Shown here: piece after piece, positions 5,853 through 8,843 of the stretch
Layout: each line of letters opens with the position of its first letter
Position numbering within the stretch: the first letter of the stretch is position 1
Assembly: GCA_004298295.1 (NCBI GenBank)
Contig: SCUH01000333.1
Span: 1-8,843 of the forward strand
Length of the DNA: 8,843 nucleotides
Reading direction: 5' to 3'
Origin: Betaproteobacteria bacterium
GTDB lineage: Bacteria; Pseudomonadota; Gammaproteobacteria; Burkholderiales; SG8-39
Notes under the pieces: model-generated
Told to the model about the DNA's origin: nothing
Databases searched by the model: none
Seen by the model: the letters and a program-made list of their open reading frames with translations, nothing else
Program-made: the position numbers and the translations under genes

Positions 5853-6038
5853 ATGAAACGCACCGCACTTCGTACACGCAAGGTTCGGGTCCCGCCGCGC
5901 AATCTCCGGAATGCCAGGCAGAGAAGTCATTTTGCCGACAGCTTCGACGATCGCATCGGCGACAACCTGTTCGATTACGATGATGAGCGCGAGGCCGTGG
6001 AAGTCGTCGTGCAGAGGATGATCCGCTCCGTGAACTGA
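5853..6038 (+). CDS. Unrecognised 61-residue charge-polarised protein
   Basis: Small protein starting MKRTALRTRKVRVPPRNLRN. The first ~28 residues are strongly basic. The following part, FADSFDDRIGDNLFDYDDE near residues 30-48, is acidic, and the end is a short amphipathic helix (VEVVVQRMIRSV). There is no signal peptide, membrane segment or cysteine. I do not recognise a family; such polarity is seen in small nucleic-acid or protein-binding factors, but that is only inference. The start is ATG 5853 with GAGAGG at 5842-5847 (5-nt spacing). In-frame ATGs at 5814 and 5832 exist upstream but have no better ribosome site. It stands alone, divergent from the glycine-rich gene and convergent with the superoxide dismutase gene. 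Being short, it could be a chance ORF, but its clean ribosome site and non-shadow composition support it. Confidence 0.55.
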   Translation: MKRTALRTRKVRVPPRNLRNARQRSHFADSFDDRIGDNLFDYDDEREAVEVVVQRMIRSVN

Positions 6039-6047
6039 CCCATCAGT
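6034..6047. terminator. Weak hairpin at the stop of the 61-residue gene
   Basis: ACTGA-CCCA-TCAGT, 5-bp stem with 4-nt loop overlapping the TGA stop, in the 39-nt gap before the convergent superoxide dismutase gene. No T-tract is present; it may be chance. Confidence 0.2.
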
Positions 6048-6077
6048 CACCGTGAACGACCGGGGCGAGCCTCGCGC

Positions 6078-6794
6078 CTAAGCCTCGAGCAGTTGTCCGC
6101 CCTCCGCTTCCCAGAGTCTTTCGGCGGAGTTGTCGGCCAGCCCGAAGCGGCGGGCCGCCTCGTCCCAGTCGACCACCGACCACCAGGCTCTTAGATAGTC
6201 GGCACGACGATTCTCATAGTGCAGGTAGTAGGCGTGTTCCCAGACGTCGTTCAGCAACAGTGGAAAACGATCCTGCGTCATCGGATGGTCGTGGCCCGGG
6301 GTGGTGATCACTTCGAGCCTGCCGTCTTCCTGCCGGGTTCGCGCCAGCCAGACCCATCCTGAGCCGAACAGCCGGGCGCCCGCGTCCTCGAACCGGGTCT
6401 TGAAAACCGCGACACTGCCGAAGTCGCGATTGATCGCATCGCGCAGCAGTCCTTTGGGTTCGCCGGACCCGCCCGGCTTCATGGCCCGCCAGAACAGGCC
6501 ATGATTGACGTGGCCTCCCGCGTTGTTGTGAACCGCGCCGCGGATTTCCTCGGGGACCTTGTCGAGGTTGTGCAGCAGCCACAGAGCCGAAGAATCGCGC
6601 AAGTCCGGAAACCTCGCCAACGCCGCGTTCAGCTTCTCCACATACGCCCCGTGGTGCTTGGCGTGATGCAGCATCATGGTGCGTGCATCGATGCAGGGTT
6701 CCAGTGCCGCATAGGCGTACGCCAGGGGCGGCAGTTGATGCTTCTTCAGGGACGTCCCTGCAGGACGCAGGTCTTCGCCGGCAAGCTGGTTCAT
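6078..6794 (-). CDS. Superoxide dismutase, Fe/Mn family
   Basis: 238-residue iron/manganese superoxide dismutase converting superoxide to hydrogen peroxide and oxygen, cytoplasmic (no signal peptide). Metal ligands are visible: His43 in MMLHHAKHH, His98 in NNAGGHVNHGLFW, Asp183 and His187 in NDVWEHAYYL; the gateway Tyr is Tyr51. GGHVNH is Mn-like. At the position of E. coli MnSOD Gln146, however, the sequence reads PGHDHPM, placing His168 there, so metal preference (Fe, Mn or cambialistic) cannot be read safely. The chain has about 17 extra residues before the usual HQLPPLAYAYAALEP start. ATG 6794 is the only ATG before Met40 but lacks a clear ribosome site, so a non-ATG start nearer residue 16 is possible. 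It is divergent from the SGNH hydrolase gene. A symbol sodA or sodB is withheld because the metal is uncertain. Confidence 0.9.
   Translation of the reverse strand: MNQLAGEDLRPAGTSLKKHQLPPLAYAYAALEPCIDARTMMLHHAKHHGAYVEKLNAALARFPDLRDSSALWLLHNLDKVPEEIRGAVHNNAGGHVNHGLFWRAMKPGGSGEPKGLLRDAINRDFGSVAVFKTRFEDAGARLFGSGWVWLARTRQEDGRLEVITTPGHDHPMTQDRFPLLLNDVWEHAYYLHYENRRADYLRAWWSVVDWDEAARRFGLADNSAERLWEAEGGQLLEA
6747..6760. repeat. 14-bp perfect palindrome CAGGGACGTCCCTG inside sod 5' coding
   Basis: Perfect 14-bp palindrome covering about codons 12-16 of the superoxide dismutase frame, in the unusual N-terminal extension. It may be an operator if the true start is further in, a leader hairpin, or codon coincidence. 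Confidence 0.35.
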
Positions 6795-6883
6795 GGCAGG
6801 GTTCTCGACGGGGCAACCAGAATCAACGGCAAATTACACATCGCGGCGGGCGCCGTCTGTACGTTGGCGCACACGAAATCCCG

Positions 6884-6895
6884 GGTCGTACGACC
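6884..6895. promoter_or_regulatory. 12-bp palindrome GGTCGTACGACC in the sod/hydrolase divergent gap
   Basis: Perfect 12-bp palindrome in the 174-nt region between the divergent superoxide dismutase and SGNH hydrolase genes, 90 nt from the first start and 73 nt from the second. The position suits a shared operator. The binding protein is unknown, and I could not place -35/-10 boxes convincingly. Confidence 0.4.
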
Positions 6896-6968
6896 AAAGT
6901 CTGAGACGCACTTCGGCCGGCCTCGTCAATAATGGGTCGTCCCGCAACCATCGAAATAGGGCCGCGCC

Positions 6969-7796
6969 ATGCCGATCTACGCCCCTGGCGAAACCTGGAA
7001 GCCCGGCGCATTTGCCTCGCTCCTGGCCATCGGCGATTCCTGGTTCTGGTATCCCGGCAATAACCTGTTGCGGGCGCTCACCGAGCACCCGCGGTTGCGG
7101 GAACCCTACCGCAACATCCAATTGCTCGGATTCAACGGCGCGAGGATCTCCGAATACGTCGATCGCAATGACGCGCGCGGCAAGTACGCCCGGGCCTTCA
7201 AGCGCGAGCTGAACCCGCAGAACAGCCAGTACTACGTCGCGGTCCTCATCAGCGGCGGCGGCAACGACGCGCTCGATTACGGGCTGGCGTTGAAGGGCGA
7301 CTGCAGGGGGCTGACGCGCGCGCAAGAATGCATCGATCCCGACGGCATGGACGGACTGCTCAAGGACGTCTCGGGCGCGCTCGGCCTGCTGATCCACGAC
7401 GTGCTGTGGGAATTCCATCGACAGCAGCGTGCGGTCGATCTCTTCATCCACGGCTACGACTATCCGGTGCCGGACGGCCGCGGCTTCGATGCCCTGGTCT
7501 TCAAGGTGGCCGGTCCCTGGCTCGCGCCCGCGCTGAACGGCGCGGAAGTGGCCGGCGATCCGCTGCTGCGGGCCGCGATCTGCAAGCTGCTGATCGACCG
7601 GTTGAACGAGACGTTCCAGCACTTCGCACGGCCGGCCGACGGCGTGCATTACGTCGACTGCCGCAACGCGCTGCGCAGCGATGCGCAATACCAGGACGAT
7701 TGGGCCAACGAGCTGCACCCGACGGCGGACGGTTTCGACCGGCTCGTGGAGCAGCGCTGGATCCCGCTGCTGGCTCGGCTCGGCTACGCAAGGTAA
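6969..7796 (+). CDS. SGNH/GDSL-family hydrolase, probably cytoplasmic
   Basis: 275-residue protein with the blocks of SGNH esterases/acylhydrolases: AIGDSWFWYP (Ser24 nucleophile), GFNGARI (Gly57), SGGGNDAL (Asn99) and NELHPTADGF (His250). The family cleaves ester or acetyl groups from lipids or glycans (family knowledge); the substrate here is not readable. At the block-V position normally holding Asp (His minus 3) the residue is Asn247, so the classic Ser-His-Asp triad looks altered; Asp243, Asp244 or Glu248 nearby might serve, or a Ser-His dyad. No signal peptide or membrane segment is visible. The start is ATG 6969 with a weak ATAGGG about 9 nt upstream. The pseudopilin GTG start follows the stop by 4 nt, with its ribosome site inside this gene's last codons, so the two are probably translated together. 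That partnership is odd for an enzyme without export signal. Confidence 0.85.
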   Translation: MPIYAPGETWKPGAFASLLAIGDSWFWYPGNNLLRALTEHPRLREPYRNIQLLGFNGARISEYVDRNDARGKYARAFKRELNPQNSQYYVAVLISGGGNDALDYGLALKGDCRGLTRAQECIDPDGMDGLLKDVSGALGLLIHDVLWEFHRQQRAVDLFIHGYDYPVPDGRGFDALVFKVAGPWLAPALNGAEVAGDPLLRAAICKLLIDRLNETFQHFARPADGVHYVDCRNALRSDAQYQDDWANELHPTADGFDRLVEQRWIPLLARLGYAR

Positions 7797-7800
7797 CGCG

Positions 7801-8562
7801 GTGCGCGCACGGTGTCCGCGGGCGGGCGGATTCACGCTCACCGAGCTGGCGGTGGTATTCGCGATCGTCGCGCTGCTGCTCTACGGCGTGCTCGGCACGC
7901 TCGCGGCGCAGACGGAGGTGCGCAACCACGAGGAGACGCGCCGGCGGCTGGACGCCGCGCTCGAGGCACTCATCGGCTACGCGATCGCGCAGCGCAGGCT
8001 GCCGTGCCCCGCGCTCGCCGCCGGCACGGGGGACGAGTCGCCCGCCGGAGGCGGCGCGTGCAGCAGCTATTACGGCGGTTTTCTTCCGGCGAAGACGATC
8101 GGTTTCGCGCCGACCGACGCGGCGGGCTACGCCGTCGACGCCTGGGGAAACCGCATCCGTTACGCCGTCTCCAACGCGCTCACCGGTTGCGCGGCTCCGG
8201 CGGCGCTGCCGCATTTCACGTCGGCGGCGAACCTCAGGGCGAACGGCGTCAGCTGCCGGCCGAACGACCTCGACCTGTGCGTGCGCGCGCAAGGTGCGAC
8301 CGCAAGCTCGTGCGCGAGCAGCGCCAACCGCGCGGTCAGCACCGAGACTGCGGCGGTGATCGTCTTCTCCACCGGCAAGAACGGAGCGATTGTCGCCGCG
8401 CACGGCCCGGACGAGCTGGCGAACCTCGACGCCAATCCGGTGTTCGTCACGCGCCCGCCGAGCGGCCCCGAAGCCAGCGGCGGAACGTTCGACGACCTCG
8501 TGGTCTGGGTGCCGGTCGGCATCCTTTATGCGCGCCTGATTGCTGCCGGCGTATTGCCCTGA
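7801..8562 (+). CDS. Pseudopilin-like protein with type IV prepilin signal
   Basis: 253-residue prepilin. After a 10-residue basic leader ending in Gly10, the sequence FTLTELAVVFAIVALLLYGV gives the peptidase cleavage site (G|F), the conserved Glu at mature position 5 and the hydrophobic N-terminal helix. The large periplasmic part has RLPCPAL near residue 60, GFLPAKTIGF, DAWGNRIRYAVSN, several cysteines and a C-terminal FDDLVVWVPVGILYARLIAAG. These landmarks match a proteobacterial family of large pseudopilin-like proteins usually annotated only by the prepilin domain (recalled, not searched). It would be inserted in the inner membrane and processed by a PilD-type peptidase. The start is GTG 7801 with AAGG at 7790-7793 (7-nt spacing); no ATG is in frame before the pilin motif. 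It is coupled to the upstream hydrolase gene. Role is open: minor pilin, secretion pseudopilin or adhesin tip. Confidence 0.85.
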   Translation: MRARCPRAGGFTLTELAVVFAIVALLLYGVLGTLAAQTEVRNHEETRRRLDAALEALIGYAIAQRRLPCPALAAGTGDESPAGGGACSSYYGGFLPAKTIGFAPTDAAGYAVDAWGNRIRYAVSNALTGCAAPAALPHFTSAANLRANGVSCRPNDLDLCVRAQGATASSCASSANRAVSTETAAVIVFSTGKNGAIVAAHGPDELANLDANPVFVTRPPSGPEASGGTFDDLVVWVPVGILYARLIAAGVLP

Positions 8563-8573
8563 GAGGCGAAGCG

Positions 8574-8591
8574 CGCCGCGATCGCGCGGCG
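8574..8591 (+). terminator. GC hairpin after the pseudopilin gene
   Basis: CGCCGCG-ATCG-CGCGGCG, a perfect 7-bp stem with 4-nt loop, 11 nt after the pseudopilin stop. No T-tract follows, so Rho-type ending or transcript protection is as likely as intrinsic termination. Confidence 0.4.
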
Positions 8592-8616
8592 GGTGACCGC
8601 GGCGAGGGTATGGATC

Positions 8617-8640
8617 GGTAGCCACCTCCGCATTGCTACC
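8617..8640 (+). promoter_or_regulatory. Leader inverted repeat GGTAGC-N12-GCTACC before the second prepilin
   Basis: Perfect 6-bp arms (8617-8622 and 8635-8640) around a 12-nt loop, 83 nt upstream of the prepilin start. It could be an operator or a 5'-leader stem. The flanks do not match a c-di-GMP riboswitch as far as I can judge by eye. Confidence 0.3.
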
Positions 8641-8723
8641 ACGGGAGCATTGTCAGATCGGCGGCACGAGGCAGAGACTCCGCCCCTCACGGTTCGTCGT
8701 CAGCCAACGTGGAGGGAGGAGCA

Positions 8724-8843
8724 ATGAAACGCGTGCAGAAGGGTTTCACCCTGGTGGAAATCGCGATCGTGCTGGTGATCATCGGCCTGCTGCTGGGCGG
8801 CATCCTCAAGGGGCAGGAAATGATCATGCAGGCGAAGATCAAG
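8724..8843 (+). CDS. Type IV prepilin-like protein, 3' end cut by window
   Basis: Only the first 40 residues are inside the window. MKRVQKG followed by FTLVEIAIVLVIIGLLLGGI is a canonical type III (prepilin) signal: short basic leader, cleavage after Gly7, Glu at mature position 5 and a long hydrophobic helix. The next residues, LKGQEMIMQAKIK, resemble the KGQELI-AKIK pilins common in Betaproteobacteria. The ribosome site GGAGGGAGGA (8711-8720) is unusually strong and ends 3 nt before ATG 8724, suggesting high expression. A 161-nt leader with an inverted repeat separates it from the large pseudopilin, so it may have its own promoter. Whether it is a major pilin, a secretion pseudopilin or a partner of the upstream protein cannot be decided from 40 residues. 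Confidence 0.88.
   Translation, partial: MKRVQKGFTLVEIAIVLVIIGLLLGGILKGQEMIMQAKIK

Noticed and set aside
7501..8625. Long 374-codon open frame on the - strand
   Set aside because: Antisense to the hydrolase and pseudopilin genes; rich in Arg/Ala/Gly with no recognisable motif, a typical shadow of high-GC coding DNA.
8661..8690. Possible sigma-54 promoter (GGCACG) before the second prepilin
   Set aside because: The -24-like GGCACG is present, but no proper -12 TTGC element follows at the needed spacing.
8600..8723. c-di-GMP riboswitch in the pilin leader
   Set aside because: GGTAGC is reminiscent of the class I aptamer, but the other conserved segments are not found.
1..8843. CRISPR, tRNA, IS element or defence system
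   Set aside because: No regularly spaced repeats of 25-40 bp, cloverleaf, transposase or terminal repeats, and no defence-type protein motif was seen.

Overview
The window is GC-rich, with G/C-biased third codon positions and short intergenic gaps. It looks like a chromosomal segment of a betaproteobacterium capable of anaerobic aromatic degradation, in the Thauera/Azoarcus or Burkholderiales sphere. Two things point there: the left edge carries genes for two subunits of an ATP-dependent (class I) benzoyl-CoA reductase plus its ferredoxin, and the right edge carries pseudopilin families common in Betaproteobacteria. The assignment is inference; no rRNA or other marker gene is present.

Left block (1-2303, + strand): the 3' end of a benzoyl-CoA reductase operon. 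It holds bcrA (cut by the window edge), bcrD (ATGA overlap with bcrA) and a 2[4Fe-4S] ferredoxin 11 nt further on. The ferredoxin would pass low-potential electrons to the BcrA/BcrD ATPase module, which drives them into the BcrB/BcrC catalytic subunits that should lie just left of the window. A GC-rich hairpin follows the ferredoxin and probably ends the operon.

Middle block (2304-6077): a gene-poor stretch with short repeats leads into a two-gene unit, an unrecognised 56-residue ORF overlapping a DUF883/ElaB/YqjD-type tail-anchored membrane protein. Convergent to it are three exported envelope proteins on the - strand. In transcription order these are a glycine-rich secreted protein with a Pro/Ala tail, an L,D-transpeptidase (YkuD) and an M48 metalloprotease. 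A 328-nt non-coding region with inverted-repeat elements separates the glycine-rich gene from a divergent 61-residue protein of unknown function.

Right block (6078-8843): an Fe/Mn superoxide dismutase (- strand) is divergent from an SGNH/GDSL hydrolase (+ strand), with a 12-bp perfect palindrome between them. The hydrolase gene is followed after 4 nt by a large pseudopilin-like prepilin. A 161-nt leader then precedes a second prepilin cut by the right edge.

No CRISPR array, insertion sequence, phage integrase, tRNA or rRNA was seen. Most genes are ordinary members of known families, and I do not see a clear new defence or mobile system. The least explained items are the two small ORFs, the glycine-rich protein beside the L,D-transpeptidase, the GDSL-pseudopilin coupling, and several perfect palindromes at gene starts.
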